Source: JAMZMI01 sp047632435
GTDB lineage: Bacteria > Bacteroidota > Bacteroidia > Cytophagales > Cyclobacteriaceae
DNA length: 64,000 nucleotides
Reading direction: 5' to 3'
Assembly (NCBI GenBank): GCA_047632435.1
Contig: JBLICU010000009.1
Span: 1 to 64,000, forward strand
Shown: one piece after another, positions 25,191-34,658 of the stretch
How the letters are laid out: each line of letters opens with the position of its first letter
Numbering within the stretch: position 1 is the first letter of the stretch
The notes under the pieces: model-generated
Seen by the model: the letters and a program-made list of their open reading frames with translations, nothing else
Databases searched by the model: none
Told to the model about the DNA's origin: nothing
Made by a program: the position numbers and the translations under genes

Positions 25191-25239
25191 GTGGTTTTCA
25201 TCCGAATAACTATTTACGGCGCAGATCGTTTTAACCCCA

Positions 25240-27036
25240 GTGAAAGACTTAGCACACCTCAATAAATATCTCTTAAAATACAAATGGCATTTGATTCTAG
25301 GGACGATTTTCATAATCATCTCTAACTTCTTTGGCATAATCCCCGCTGTGGTTGTAAGATATTCTTTTGACCTGCTTCAAAATTCTTTTAAAATATATGA
25401 TGCTTTTGATGGATTTGGGATCCAATCTGAGTCTTTGAAGATGATCACCTCTAGTTTGTTGATCCTTGGGGTGGTGATTTTGGTGTCCGCACTGCTGAAG
25501 GGAGTATTCATGTTTTTCATGAGACAGACCATCATCGTGATGTCCCGATTGGTAGAATTTGATCTAAAAAATGAGATCTATCACCACTACCAAACCTTGC
25601 CACTGAGTTTCTACAGAAGAAACAACACTGGAGATTTGATGGCGAGGATTTCTGAAGATGTAAGTAAGGTTCGGATGTACATCGGTCCGGCAATTATGTA
25701 TGGTGTAAGTATGGTCACTCTGTTTGCGATGGTCATTCCGTACATGATCTACATCAATCCTACGCTGACATTTTATTCTCTTTTACCACTTCCATTGCTT
25801 TCTGTGAGTATCTATTTTGTCAATAACATTATCAACAAAAGATCTGAGGAAATACAGCAAAGTTTATCAGGCCTTTCCACGTTTGTGCAGGAGGCTTTTT
25901 CCGGGATCAGGGTCATTAAATCATTCGTTCGTGAGGAAGACATGTACAATGAGTTTGAAAAAGCTAGCGATGACTACAAAGACAAATCATTGAAGCTGGC
26001 ATTCGTTCAGGCATTGTTTTTCCCGTTGATCATGGGGCTGATCGGTTTGAGCGTGATTATCACCGTTTATGTGGGTTCTGTTGAGGTATTCAATGGAGCA
26101 GTGAGTACAGGAAATATTGCCGAGTTTATCATTTATGTGAATATGCTTACCTGGCCAGTAACATCTCTTGGGTGGATTACGAGTATCATCCAGCGGGCAG
26201 CAGCATCCCAAAGAAGAATCAATGAATTCTTGCAAACGAAAAATGAAATCGTTTCTATTGAAAATATTCATGCCGAAATCAAAGGAAAAATTTCCTTTGA
26301 TAATGTCTCCTTTACTTATCCAGATTCAGGAATTGACGCATTAAAAAACATCACATTCGAAGTAAATCCTGATGAATCCATTGCGATCATAGGAACGACA
26401 GGATCGGGTAAGTCCACAATTGCAAATCTGATCTGTCGCATGTATGATGTGGATACGGGAAGCGTTCGGATTGATGATATAAATATAGTCAAATACAGCC
26501 TTGACAGTATTCGTGGACAGATTGGTTATGTGCCTCAAGATGTGTTTCTCTTTTCGGATACTATTGCTGAAAACATTGCTTTCGGCTTAAATGATCTGGA
26601 TGAAAATGAAATAAAACAAGCGGCTGCCGATGCAGATTTACTTGAAAACATAGACAGATTCCCCAATGGATTTGAAACCAGAGTGGGCGAGCGAGGCATC
26701 AGTCTCTCGGGCGGGCAAAAACAGCGGGTTTCGATAGCCAGGGCCATTGCCCGAAAACCGAAAATTCTGATTCTGGATGACGCACTATCTGCTGTTGACA
26801 CGAAAACGGAAAACACCATACTCAACGCCATGGCCAGAATCATGAAAAATCGTACTTCTGTGATTATTTCTCATAGGGTATCTTCTGCTAAACTGGCTGA
26901 TAAAATTATTGTTTTGGACGATGGATACATGGTAGAGCAGGGAACTCACGAATCCCTATTAGCTTCGGGTGGCGTTTATAAAGAACTTCACGACAAGCAG
27001 CTTCAAGGCGATTCGGAGCAGGTAGATGCCCTTTAG
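25240..27036 (+). CDS. ABC exporter, fused permease-ATPase (MdlB/MsbA-like)
   Basis: 598 residues from a GTG start. Six transmembrane helices fill ~1-320, followed by an ATPase domain: Walker A GTTGSGKST (385-393), signature LSGGQKQR (489-496) and Walker B ILILDDALS (from 509). The residue after the Walker B Asp is D514 instead of the usual Glu. This DDALSAVD form is typical of the MdlA/MdlB group rather than a defect. It works as a homo- or heterodimer; no partner half-transporter is adjacent, so a homodimer is likely. Substrate (lipid, peptide or drug) unknown. Confidence 0.92.
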   Translation: MKDLAHLNKYLLKYKWHLILGTIFIIISNFFGIIPAVVVRYSFDLLQNSFKIYDAFDGFGIQSESLKMITSSLLILGVVILVSALLKGVFMFFMRQTIIVMSRLVEFDLKNEIYHHYQTLPLSFYRRNNTGDLMARISEDVSKVRMYIGPAIMYGVSMVTLFAMVIPYMIYINPTLTFYSLLPLPLLSVSIYFVNNIINKRSEEIQQSLSGLSTFVQEAFSGIRVIKSFVREEDMYNEFEKASDDYKDKSLKLAFVQALFFPLIMGLIGLSVIITVYVGSVEVFNGAVSTGNIAEFIIYVNMLTWPVTSLGWITSIIQRAAASQRRINEFLQTKNEIVSIENIHAEIKGKISFDNVSFTYPDSGIDALKNITFEVNPDESIAIIGTTGSGKSTIANLICRMYDVDTGSVRIDDINIVKYSLDSIRGQIGYVPQDVFLFSDTIAENIAFGLNDLDENEIKQAAADADLLENIDRFPNGFETRVGERGISLSGGQKQRVSIARAIARKPKILILDDALSAVDTKTENTILNAMARIMKNRTSVIISHRVSSAKLADKIIVLDDGYMVEQGTHESLLASGGVYKELHDKQLQGDSEQVDAL

Positions 27037-27174
27037 TGGAAAAGTGTGTTGAAGGTAGGTTTAGCATAAATGGTATTTGGTAACTACTTTGAGCTCCATT
27101 TGCATCTTTATTCTTTCTACTGATAACTGGGTATTTGAAAAAATTAACACATTGATACATCTCATTTGCGGATT

Positions 27175-28221
27175 ATGAAAATCATCAACGCAGCTCTACT
27201 TTCTTATGGCATGTCAGGCCAGGTATTCCATGCCCCTTTTTTAAATCTTCATCCCGGATTTAATCTCCTTGGCTCGTGGGAACGCTCTAAAAAATGGATT
27301 CAAATGGATTATCCCTCAACGCGTAGTTACCAAAGTTTGGAAGATGTACTTGCTGATGATCAGGTAGAACTGGTGATTGTAAACACACCAACCTACAGCC
27401 ACTATGAATATGCCAAAAAAGCATTGGAAGCCGGCAAGCATGTAGTAGTAGAAAAAGCATTTACGACAACCACCGATGAAGCCATGGAACTACGTGACCT
27501 GGCCAAAGCGAAAAACCTGAAACTTGCTGTTTTTCAAAACCGGAGATGGGACAGTGATTTTAAAACGGTGAAAGAAGTGGTGGACAAAGGAATGATTGGT
27601 GAAGTGGTGGAGGCAACCATCGGATTTATGAGGTACAGTCCAGCCCTCAGCCCCAAAACCCATAAAGAAAAACCAAGCCCCGGTGCAGGTATCATCAAAG
27701 ATTTGGGGGCACATGTGATCGATCAGGCTTTGTGCTTGTTTGGCATGCCAAAATCTGTATTTGCAGATATTGGCATAACCCGAGCACATTCCGAAGTTGA
27801 TGATTATTTTGACATACTGCTCAGTTATGATCAGGCCCATGTACACGTAAAAGGGGGATATTTTTATAGAGAACCTGGGCCATCTTTCGTGATTCATGGT
27901 ACCAAAGGCAGTTTTCTGAAATCGCGTGCCGATGTGCAGGAAGATCAACTAAAGGCCGGTAAGAGACCGAGCGATCAAGGGTATGGCATAGAGCCTGTGT
28001 CGGAAGAAGGATTGTTGCATACGGAAAAGAACGGGAAACTGATCTGGGAGAAAATCAAAACACACAAAGGAGACTACATGGCCTATTATGAAGGTGTGTA
28101 TCAGTCCATCGCCAATGATGGGGTAGAACCCGTAACCTCTCAGGAAGGCGTTAATTCCATGAAAGTGATAGAAGCTGCTTTCGAGAGTGCAACTAAAGGT
28201 GTGCGTGTGGTTATTTCATAG
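27175..28221 (+). CDS. Gfo/Idh/MocA family NAD(P)-dependent oxidoreductase
   Basis: 348 residues from the ATG at 27175; a TTG three codons upstream is less likely. The N-terminal Rossmann domain (~1-120) has a variant nucleotide motif (LLSYGMSGQVFHAPFL) and NTPTYSHYEYAKKALEAGKH, VVEKAF with the family catalytic-type Lys. The C-terminal alpha/beta domain (~125-345) contains DLGAHVIDQALCLFGMP. The family oxidises or reduces sugars and cyclitols; the substrate cannot be told. It follows the ABC exporter by 138 bp and has no obvious sugar gene next to it. Confidence 0.9.
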   Translation: MKIINAALLSYGMSGQVFHAPFLNLHPGFNLLGSWERSKKWIQMDYPSTRSYQSLEDVLADDQVELVIVNTPTYSHYEYAKKALEAGKHVVVEKAFTTTTDEAMELRDLAKAKNLKLAVFQNRRWDSDFKTVKEVVDKGMIGEVVEATIGFMRYSPALSPKTHKEKPSPGAGIIKDLGAHVIDQALCLFGMPKSVFADIGITRAHSEVDDYFDILLSYDQAHVHVKGGYFYREPGPSFVIHGTKGSFLKSRADVQEDQLKAGKRPSDQGYGIEPVSEEGLLHTEKNGKLIWEKIKTHKGDYMAYYEGVYQSIANDGVEPVTSQEGVNSMKVIEAAFESATKGVRVVIS

Positions 28222-28344
28222 ACCGTGCTACATCAGGTTTGCAAATAGGTGATTAAATTACATGGAAGAGGGTATGTGAAAAATTTTTACATGTACTGTT
28301 GTTTTAGAGAATTGAATGCATTACATAACCAAACTACTAGAACT

Positions 28345-28839
28345 ATGGCACTCATAAAATGTCCTGAATGCGAAAAGGAGATTAGCGATAAGGCTAATTC
28401 TTGTCCTAATTGCGGTTACGAACTGAACCCAAAACCAAAAGAGTTGAAAGAACCTCCAAAGCATAAAAATGATGGGAGCGGTTGTGGCACATGGATCGTT
28501 GTAATTGGTGTTATCTTTTTAATCCTTTATTTGATTGGTTCTTTCAGTGATGATAACTCAAGTTCAAACTCACCAAGTGGGTCAACAAACAAATTCCTAG
28601 CCTACACCTATGCCGAAGACTTTGTAAAGAAAAAGCTTAAATCACCTGGAACAGCTGAATTCCCAGGAACATTTGAGAAAGCTGATCACATTACTGAACT
28701 TAGATATAATAAATACAAAATTGTATCATGGGTCGATAGTCAGAACGGATTTGGAGCTATGATAAGAACAAATTTTTCATGTATAATTGAGTTTAACGGA
28801 AATGAAGTAAGTTGTAATGAACTGCAGTTTTACGACTAA
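28345..28839 (+). CDS. Zinc-ribbon membrane protein of unknown function
   Basis: 164 residues from the ATG at 28345, chosen because the zinc ribbon begins right there (CPEC...CPNC, Cys6, 9, 20, 23); the frame is open back to 28249. A membrane segment (~50-67, WIVVIGVIFLILYLIGSF) follows, then a serine/asparagine-rich linker and a C-terminal domain (~90-164) with SPGTAEFPGTFE, seen in many small bacterial zinc-ribbon/membrane proteins. Its end overlaps the convergent gene by 4 bp. First of a cluster of small orphan genes (28.3-31.7 kb). Confidence 0.75.
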   Translation: MALIKCPECEKEISDKANSCPNCGYELNPKPKELKEPPKHKNDGSGCGTWIVVIGVIFLILYLIGSFSDDNSSSNSPSGSTNKFLAYTYAEDFVKKKLKSPGTAEFPGTFEKADHITELRYNKYKIVSWVDSQNGFGAMIRTNFSCIIEFNGNEVSCNELQFYD

Positions 28840-29315
28840 ACACAGATAGAAAAATTTAGAAAATCGAATGCCTTAAGTAATGAGAATAGGGCAATAAATG
28901 TGGAACCAACACTGATCCATATTGCAATTCTCGTTATTCGATCCTTAACATATGATTCTTCGAAGGAACGCCCAGATTGGTAATGGTTTACTCCTTTAAC
29001 TGTAAGCCCATATTCTTCATGACAAGGTGCACCCTCAATGATGAACCCTTTGATGATTAGGTCAATCAGTACATTCCTGAATACAATAGGATGAAAATTC
29101 AAATCTCGATGTTTAAGTCTATTCATCAGGTCCTTTTCAAGTAATACCCGATTTTCATTTTCATATAATCTGACGAACTTTTTCTCCATTGGCCCGAACC
29201 ACATTTTCCGATTTTCAATTGAAATCTCTTGTCTCTGAAATATCTTTTCGAACCCAGTAACAAAAATGTGATCAATAACAGTGTCCTTTAATCGCTCTTT
29301 TAACCTTTTTCTCAT
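28836..29315 (-). CDS. Hypothetical protein with C-terminal membrane helix
   Basis: 159 residues. A basic N-terminus (MRKRLKERLKDTVID) is followed by a soluble helical part, possibly winged-helix-like around ~60-115 (FRNVLIDLIIKGFIIEG, EEYGLTVKGVNHY), and a C-terminal hydrophobic helix (~132-157). The family is not recognised. A small membrane-anchored DNA- or protein-binding regulator is one possibility but is a guess. Its stop overlaps the convergent zinc-ribbon gene by 4 bp. Confidence 0.6.
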   Translation of the reverse strand: MRKRLKERLKDTVIDHIFVTGFEKIFQRQEISIENRKMWFGPMEKKFVRLYENENRVLLEKDLMNRLKHRDLNFHPIVFRNVLIDLIIKGFIIEGAPCHEEYGLTVKGVNHYQSGRSFEESYVKDRITRIAIWISVGSTFIALFSLLKAFDFLNFSICV

Positions 29316-29603
29316 AAGAACAAATTAAGAATATTTAAATGAACCACTCTCCTAAAGTCATCAAACATGCATGAAGCAATTAAGATTCCACCAATTTTAG
29401 TGCAAAAAACCTGCTAATTTTCGCTGTTTAAAGGACTGAACTTTATACTTTTTTAGCATTTCAAAAATCGCTTGTGGCTTGCGGCAACCTGAACCGTTAT
29501 TAATTAGAGTCAGAATAGCTACTTTTACCATTATTTACTAAGTTAAGATCACACGGAAATTTATCTAAGTCATATTGGCTGGATACTCACTTATAATAAA
29601 ACT
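29316..29603. other. 288-bp gene-free stretch with cassette-like tail
   Basis: No gene found. The stretch includes CGCTTGTGGCTTGCGGCAAC then CTGAACCGTT (about 29470-29499), a tail similar in style to ends of integron-like gene cassettes in marine Bacteroidota. A second core site was not found, so it is only suggestive. Confidence 0.3.
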
Positions 29604-30059
29604 ATGATGTTCAAGCTAATTTCAATTCTTCTTCTTGTTCTCTTTACTTTCGGTTGTAACCAAACCACCAAGGAATCTTCAACTTTAACGAAAGTCAAAA
29701 TTCCTATCGAACCTATGATCATCGAAAAACCTGAACCAGAAATTTTCGCAACAAATGAACAAATCGCAAAAGCAGCCATTTCCGCACTTTTCTATCAACC
29801 TACGAACATAATGTCAGCTAGTACAGATGGAGATATTATTTTGGTAAGCTATGCTAGACCGGATGATGGAAAAAAATTCGACTATAAGGTTCTGATAGCG
29901 AATAATAATATCAGTTGGGGCAATTCAGTTGGCAAATGGAGGGATTCTACCTATGATGAGAAACTATCTTATTCGGTTACTAGACAAGAACTTATTATAA
30001 CAACAACTTACGACGATGGATCTAAATCTCAAGAAAGATTTAATATTGAAGACCTTTAA
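29604..30059 (+). CDS. Small hypothetical lipoprotein
   Basis: 151 residues (an ATG at 29607 is equally possible). A short signal peptide with lipobox FTFGC (Cys at residue 18) marks an outer-membrane or periplasmic lipoprotein. The mature part has a small beta-rich domain (DGDIILVSYARPDDGKKF, DYKVLIANNNISWG) and no known motif. It stands alone with weak surroundings: a 288-bp gene-free stretch lies before it. Confidence 0.65.
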   Translation: MMFKLISILLLVLFTFGCNQTTKESSTLTKVKIPIEPMIIEKPEPEIFATNEQIAKAAISALFYQPTNIMSASTDGDIILVSYARPDDGKKFDYKVLIANNNISWGNSVGKWRDSTYDEKLSYSVTRQELIITTTYDDGSKSQERFNIEDL

Positions 30060-30141
30060 AATCTAATAATACTCACCAGAACAAATCTTTTAACTTTATA
30101 TAAAAACTGAGCTGGACGCTATTAATGCCACCCTAAATAAT

Positions 30142-30501
30142 ATGAAGAAAATCATTCTGATCGGACTGACGTTGCTTGGGTTGGCGATTTTAGGCTATTA
30201 TCAGTATGGTCTTTTTACTGACATCAACTATTTCAAAGCAAGAAGTGATATAAGTAATGGCAAAATTCAAATTTTAACTTATGGATTACCTTATCTTCCT
30301 GATAGCCTTGTTAACCTAGTTGCCAGCAAATATGGCTTTCAATATAAGATTGTAGCAGGTTGCGAGGTACATCCAAGGCTAATCAATCAAGTGGACTCAT
30401 ATAACTCTGCTGTTGAATCTTATTTGGACAAATTGAATGGATATGGTTGGCTCGATAAGTTCACAAAAGAATTAGACGACATGTACTTGAAGGGAAACTA
30501 A
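30142..30501 (+). CDS. Small membrane-anchored protein, FEKKY-like
   Basis: 119 residues. One N-terminal membrane anchor (~4-22) precedes a compact domain with YGFQYKIVAGCEVHP, a single cysteine and a C-terminal helical tail ending in LDKFTKELDDMYLKGN. This resembles small Bacteroidota proteins annotated as FEKKY-domain proteins, but I rely on memory for that. Probably periplasmic. It lies 82 bp after the small lipoprotein gene on the same strand. Confidence 0.6.
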   Translation: MKKIILIGLTLLGLAILGYYQYGLFTDINYFKARSDISNGKIQILTYGLPYLPDSLVNLVASKYGFQYKIVAGCEVHPRLINQVDSYNSAVESYLDKLNGYGWLDKFTKELDDMYLKGN

Positions 30502-30757
30502 ACACCATATCATTAGGCGGTCGTTGTAATATTCTATTTTGTCAGAATAGCTTCAAAGCTCAAATCAAAAATCTACCTACTCAGACCATTAAAAAAATTG
30601 CAATTTTAATTGTCAAAGGCAAAATAGCCAGTAACGCCGACATTTATGTTGCTGCTTCCTGACATGAAATAAATCAAAAAATATTTCCTCCAAGCCACTA
30701 TCAAAGCGCATAAAAATATCCATGGAATAGATTAAGTTGCTGCGAAATCCATAACCC

Positions 30758-31708
30758 ATGAAAAGACTGCCCATCCTGCTCATAGCCATCATTTCGAGTA
30801 GTCTGCTACTCATATCATGTGGAAGTGATTCCGAACCTAAATCTAAAGATTCCGATGGAGATGGTGTCGTAGACAATGTGGATGAATGTGCTGATACACC
30901 AATTGGCGAAATAGTCGATTTGAATGGTTGTTCTCAGTCGCAAATTGATTCGGATGAAGATGGAGTTGCTGATGACAGAGACAATTGTTCTGATACCCCA
31001 ACCGGAGAGTCTGCGGATTCAAGCGGTTGTTCACTATCGCAATTGGATTCCGATGAAGATGGAGTTGCTGACGACAAAGACAATTGCCCTGGTACACCAG
31101 CAGGGGAAACGGTAGACGCTAATGGATGTTTATTGCCAACTGATGTTACCAACCCGATAACCGGAAGAACCTGGATGGACCGAAACTTAGGCGCCAGCCA
31201 AGTGGCTACAAGCAGCACAGATGCTGCTTCGTATGGTTATTTATACCAATGGGGCAGAGGATCCGATGGGCATCAACTAAGAACATCCACTACCACGTCC
31301 TCTCTGTCAAGTACAGATGTACCAGGTAACGCCAATTTTATTTTGGCCCCTGATTTTCCTAACGACTGGAGAAGTCCACAAAAAAATAATTTATGGCAAG
31401 GATTGAATGGAACAAATAACCCATGCCCAGCAGGTTATAGAATCCCATCAGAGACAGAATGGAATCAAGAACGCAATAGTTGGATCAACTTCAATCATGT
31501 TGGTGCCTTCGCTTCAGTGCTTAAATTACCTATGGCCGGCTTGCGAGAAGAGACTGGCTTGCTCTCTTATGTCGGGAATACAGGCGCTTACTGGTCTACC
31601 ACTCTTGACGGAAGTTACAACCGCACCATGATTTTCTATGATGACGATAACTTGATGGTGGACTACTATCGTGGATACGGATGTTGCGTTCGCTGCATTA
31701 AGGAATAA
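30758..31708 (+). CDS. Lipoprotein with thrombospondin type-3 repeats and FISUMP domain
   Basis: 316 residues. A lipobox LISC (Cys21) is followed by three 33-34-residue calcium-binding thrombospondin type-3-like repeats (31-63, 64-96, 97-130), each of the form DSDxDGVxDxxDxC...TPxGExxDxxGC. The rest (~135-316) is a FISUMP-type domain (TGRTWMDRNLGA, YGYLYQWGRG, NPCPAGYRIPSETEW, YWSTT). Such proteins are surface-exposed lipoproteins of Bacteroidota and Fibrobacteres; the FISUMP fold recalls sulfatase-modifying/C-type-lectin-like modules. The repeats show high DNA identity at 30947-31090, a sign of recent internal duplication. Confidence 0.85.
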   Translation: MKRLPILLIAIISSSLLLISCGSDSEPKSKDSDGDGVVDNVDECADTPIGEIVDLNGCSQSQIDSDEDGVADDRDNCSDTPTGESADSSGCSLSQLDSDEDGVADDKDNCPGTPAGETVDANGCLLPTDVTNPITGRTWMDRNLGASQVATSSTDAASYGYLYQWGRGSDGHQLRTSTTTSSLSSTDVPGNANFILAPDFPNDWRSPQKNNLWQGLNGTNNPCPAGYRIPSETEWNQERNSWINFNHVGAFASVLKLPMAGLREETGLLSYVGNTGAYWSTTLDGSYNRTMIFYDDDNLMVDYYRGYGCCVRCIKE

Positions 31709-31878
31709 TCACTGACCTCACAATCATATGATTCTACCTTTATCAAGTGACTGGTTATGTTTTATCTAGCAGGTCAAATATTGTCCTAGGTTAATCAAAA
31801 GGGTATATAATCATATGGCCTAATTTGGCTTTTAAGCTGTCTCCATATTTTAAGAGGTGACACTATCAGATCTAAGTC

Positions 31879-34296
31879 CTATTCGGTTCTCAAAGCATTC
31901 ACCGGATTGGCTCTCGTATTTTTCCAAACTTCAAACCAGATGATACCTACGCTTATCACGACGACAATCAATACAGCTGGAAGTATTGAAACAAATGTTA
32001 CTGGAACATAAGCGGCCATTTGCTCTATCCAGAATTTGTTGATCAATGTCCCTAATGGTATGGTAATGACTGCTGTAATCGCTAACATGATTAGAAACCC
32101 TTTAGTCATGGTCATCGCTAGCTGACCAAACCCGGCACCCAGCACTTTTCTTATCCCAATTTCTTTCACTCTTGTTTTCAGGTCGAAACTCATCATGCCC
32201 AGAAACCCTAAACAGGTAATAGTAAGTGCGACTATGGAAATAAAAGTAAGTATCCCGCCCAAATCATAAAAGAAAAGATAATACTCACTCATTTCATCAT
32301 TCAGGAATCCACCTTCAAATGCTCTGACCGAATCTAGATCCAGCCACTTAGATTCAAATTGTCCTGGCATATGAGCCTGACTACTATGGTCAATTTTTAA
32401 GTAGACAAACTGATATTCTGAAGGTAAAATGCGCAACGCTAAAGGTGCGATGGATTTCATCATTGGTTCCCAGTGATAATCTTCCACAACGCCTACAATG
32501 ATCAGTCTGGAACCTGAATCTTCCAAGGCTACCGTTTGACCTATGGCTGAAACCGGATCCTCAAATCCTAATCGCTCCACAGCCTTTTGATTAATTATTG
32601 TAAACTTTTCAGTTTCGCCTGCCAATTTTGGGAAGTTCGTGCCTGCTAAAAGATTCAGACCCATGACGTCCAGATAATGATCATCCACACCGAAATAATA
32701 GATGTTCATTGGCTCCTCTACTTGATCAGATTTCATCTCAATATTATAGGACCGGCCCACACCAGGATGGTGGGAAGCAAAACTCAGCCCTCTTACACCG
32801 GCAATACTGCCGTATTTCGAAGCAATGATATCCTTGTCGTGTCCACCAAAATCAACATAATAGATTTGATCCTGATCAAAACCATAATCTGCACTGATGA
32901 AATAGTTGGCTTGATTTCGGATTTGGAAAATGGAGATAAGTAAAATGAATGTCAATCCAAATTGTACGCCCATAACGATTTTTTTGCCAGAGAAATGACG
33001 TGCTATACCACTTCTACTTTTATTACTATTCATTACGCGTCCTTTAAGGGATTGAATTACACCCATTTTCGACAGGAAGATCGAAGGGATGATTCCAGAA
33101 ATAACCCCTATCATCAATGTGAACAGAAAGAAAAAAGCATATGCTCCCGCAGAATCCTGGATCGAGATACCGATCACACTAAAGATCCAGAGTTCGTTTA
33201 CTTGGGCAATCAGAAACTGATAAATGAAAATACCAGCGACGAGTGAAATGGTGGCAATCAGTATGGACTCGACCAGAAACTGTGTGAAAATTTGTGCCCG
33301 TGTAGCACCAGTCGATTTTCTGATTCCAATTTCTTTTGCCCTATTCAGGGATTTTGAAATAGACAGGTTCGCATAGTTAATGCTGGCGGTGATGATCACA
33401 ATTAGACCCAACAGGCCAAATAGAATTAGGGCAATTTTTGGTAGCGCAAAACCGAGCTCATTGGCAAGCACGCGACCAGGCACGATCTCTTTTATTGCTT
33501 GCAGCTCAAAATCATAACCGGGATCTCCCTTCTCCAACTTGATATTGTCCTCAGCTATTTGATTCACGATGGTCTCCACCTCCGCACGCATCGACTTATC
33601 TGTAAGCACCACATAATTATAATTACCACTACGGTTTTCCCAATCTTTATAGTCTGCTCTGATCAATCCTCTGGCCGCAAGCTGTGGGAGTGAAGAAAAG
33701 GAAGCCAATGCGTCAAATTGAATGTGTGTATTGCCAGGTGGTGTTGCTGTTATTCCGGTGACCTTGTAATTGCCATGATCTTCGAATGACACCATTTGCC
33801 CAAAGGCATCCCCTTTTGGAAATAACTTCAATGCAAGCTTCTCAGACAAAACAACTGAAAAAGGCTCGACTAAACTTTCAGTTTTTGAGCCTTCTTTCAG
33901 CTCGAATCCAAACACGTTAAAAAATTCCGGATCAGCGAACAGCCCCTTTATTTCAAAAGCTTTAAGGGAGGAGGACATTTCTCCTCGCAAGGAATGATTT
34001 AAAAGCGCAACACGCTCCACAACAGCATAATTATCTGATAACGATTGAGCAAACGGAAGAGGCGAAGATGCGTACCCCATTGCAAATGGTCCCTGATCAC
34101 CACTTTTGTAGGTCAGAATACGAAAAGTACGATCGGCTTTTGGATGGAAGCTGTCATATTGAAATTGGTCGTAAACAAGTGAAATGATTACCAGACAAAT
34201 GGACATACTTAAGGCCAAACCAAATATGTTGATGAAGGTAAATGTTTTGTGTTTTTTAAGACTTCTCCAGGCAATTACAAGATAATTTTTTAACAT
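31879..34296 (-). CDS. ABC transporter permease, MacB/FtsX type (long Bacteroidota form)
   Basis: 805 residues. It has the doubled MacB_PCD-FtsX architecture: an N-terminal membrane helix (~20-42), a periplasmic MacB-like domain (~45-250), three helices with the FtsX signature (IGIRKSTGATRAQIFTQFL), then a second periplasmic part and three more helices ending with KEIGIRKVLGAGFGQLAM and NPVNALRTE. Such permeases work with a separate ATPase and export or perform mechanotransmission across the periplasm. No ATPase gene is adjacent, so a partner elsewhere is expected. Confidence 0.9.
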   Translation of the reverse strand: MLKNYLVIAWRSLKKHKTFTFINIFGLALSMSICLVIISLVYDQFQYDSFHPKADRTFRILTYKSGDQGPFAMGYASSPLPFAQSLSDNYAVVERVALLNHSLRGEMSSSLKAFEIKGLFADPEFFNVFGFELKEGSKTESLVEPFSVVLSEKLALKLFPKGDAFGQMVSFEDHGNYKVTGITATPPGNTHIQFDALASFSSLPQLAARGLIRADYKDWENRSGNYNYVVLTDKSMRAEVETIVNQIAEDNIKLEKGDPGYDFELQAIKEIVPGRVLANELGFALPKIALILFGLLGLIVIITASINYANLSISKSLNRAKEIGIRKSTGATRAQIFTQFLVESILIATISLVAGIFIYQFLIAQVNELWIFSVIGISIQDSAGAYAFFFLFTLMIGVISGIIPSIFLSKMGVIQSLKGRVMNSNKSRSGIARHFSGKKIVMGVQFGLTFILLISIFQIRNQANYFISADYGFDQDQIYYVDFGGHDKDIIASKYGSIAGVRGLSFASHHPGVGRSYNIEMKSDQVEEPMNIYYFGVDDHYLDVMGLNLLAGTNFPKLAGETEKFTIINQKAVERLGFEDPVSAIGQTVALEDSGSRLIIVGVVEDYHWEPMMKSIAPLALRILPSEYQFVYLKIDHSSQAHMPGQFESKWLDLDSVRAFEGGFLNDEMSEYYLFFYDLGGILTFISIVALTITCLGFLGMMSFDLKTRVKEIGIRKVLGAGFGQLAMTMTKGFLIMLAITAVITIPLGTLINKFWIEQMAAYVPVTFVSILPAVLIVVVISVGIIWFEVWKNTRANPVNALRTE

Positions 34297-34658
34297 AATC
34301 TCTGAATTTTTTGATGATTATTGAAAGGTGAGTAGTTAGACAAAGAGAATCGATGAGAGGTTGCAGTCACAATAAGATTGACCAATCAAATATGTATTTG
34401 ATATCGTAATTCTTTATTTGACATTCAAATTAAAGTTCTTATCAGCATCATTTGCGAGTACTGCAAATACCACTTTCAATAATGCAAAGTTTTTTAATAT
34501 GGAGATACATAATCTTGAAAACCGGATGATGACATCCATCTGTCTTTGAAAGACTCAAAATCTGCTTCTGTCTTGGGCGTGCCATTCAAATCAGTTTTCT
34601 TCTCAAATGCCAGCTGAATGTTATAAGTTAGCAGAGTATCAACAAGCTAAGGATCATT
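34297..34658. other. 362-bp stretch without a complete gene
   Basis: It separates the permease from the DUF5996 gene. It contains a possible gene remnant at 34494-34646 (minus strand) and AT-rich sequence with no strong promoter match that I could find. Confidence 0.5.
34494..34646 (-). pseudogene. Possible remnant of a truncated gene (C-terminal fragment)
   Basis: A 50-codon frame on the minus strand begins after a stop and lacks an ATG, GTG or TTG start. It reads as coherent protein (NIQLAFEKKTDLNGTPKTEA then DFESFKDRWMSS, ending DYVSPY). The composition looks like a real soluble protein C-terminus, so this may be what is left of a deleted gene. I do not recognise the family. It could also be chance. 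Confidence 0.3.

Noticed and set aside
25240..27036. Walker B Asp in place of Glu as a sign of a dead transporter
   Set aside because: DDALSAVD is a common natural form in the MdlA/MdlB group; all other motifs are intact.
27490..27948. Antisense 152-residue frame in the Gfo/Idh/MocA gene
   Set aside because: Opposite a strongly recognisable gene; composition is not protein-like for a real gene.
30947..31147. CRISPR-like or satellite repeat in the FISUMP lipoprotein gene
   Set aside because: The repeats keep the reading frame and encode calcium-binding TSP3 units.
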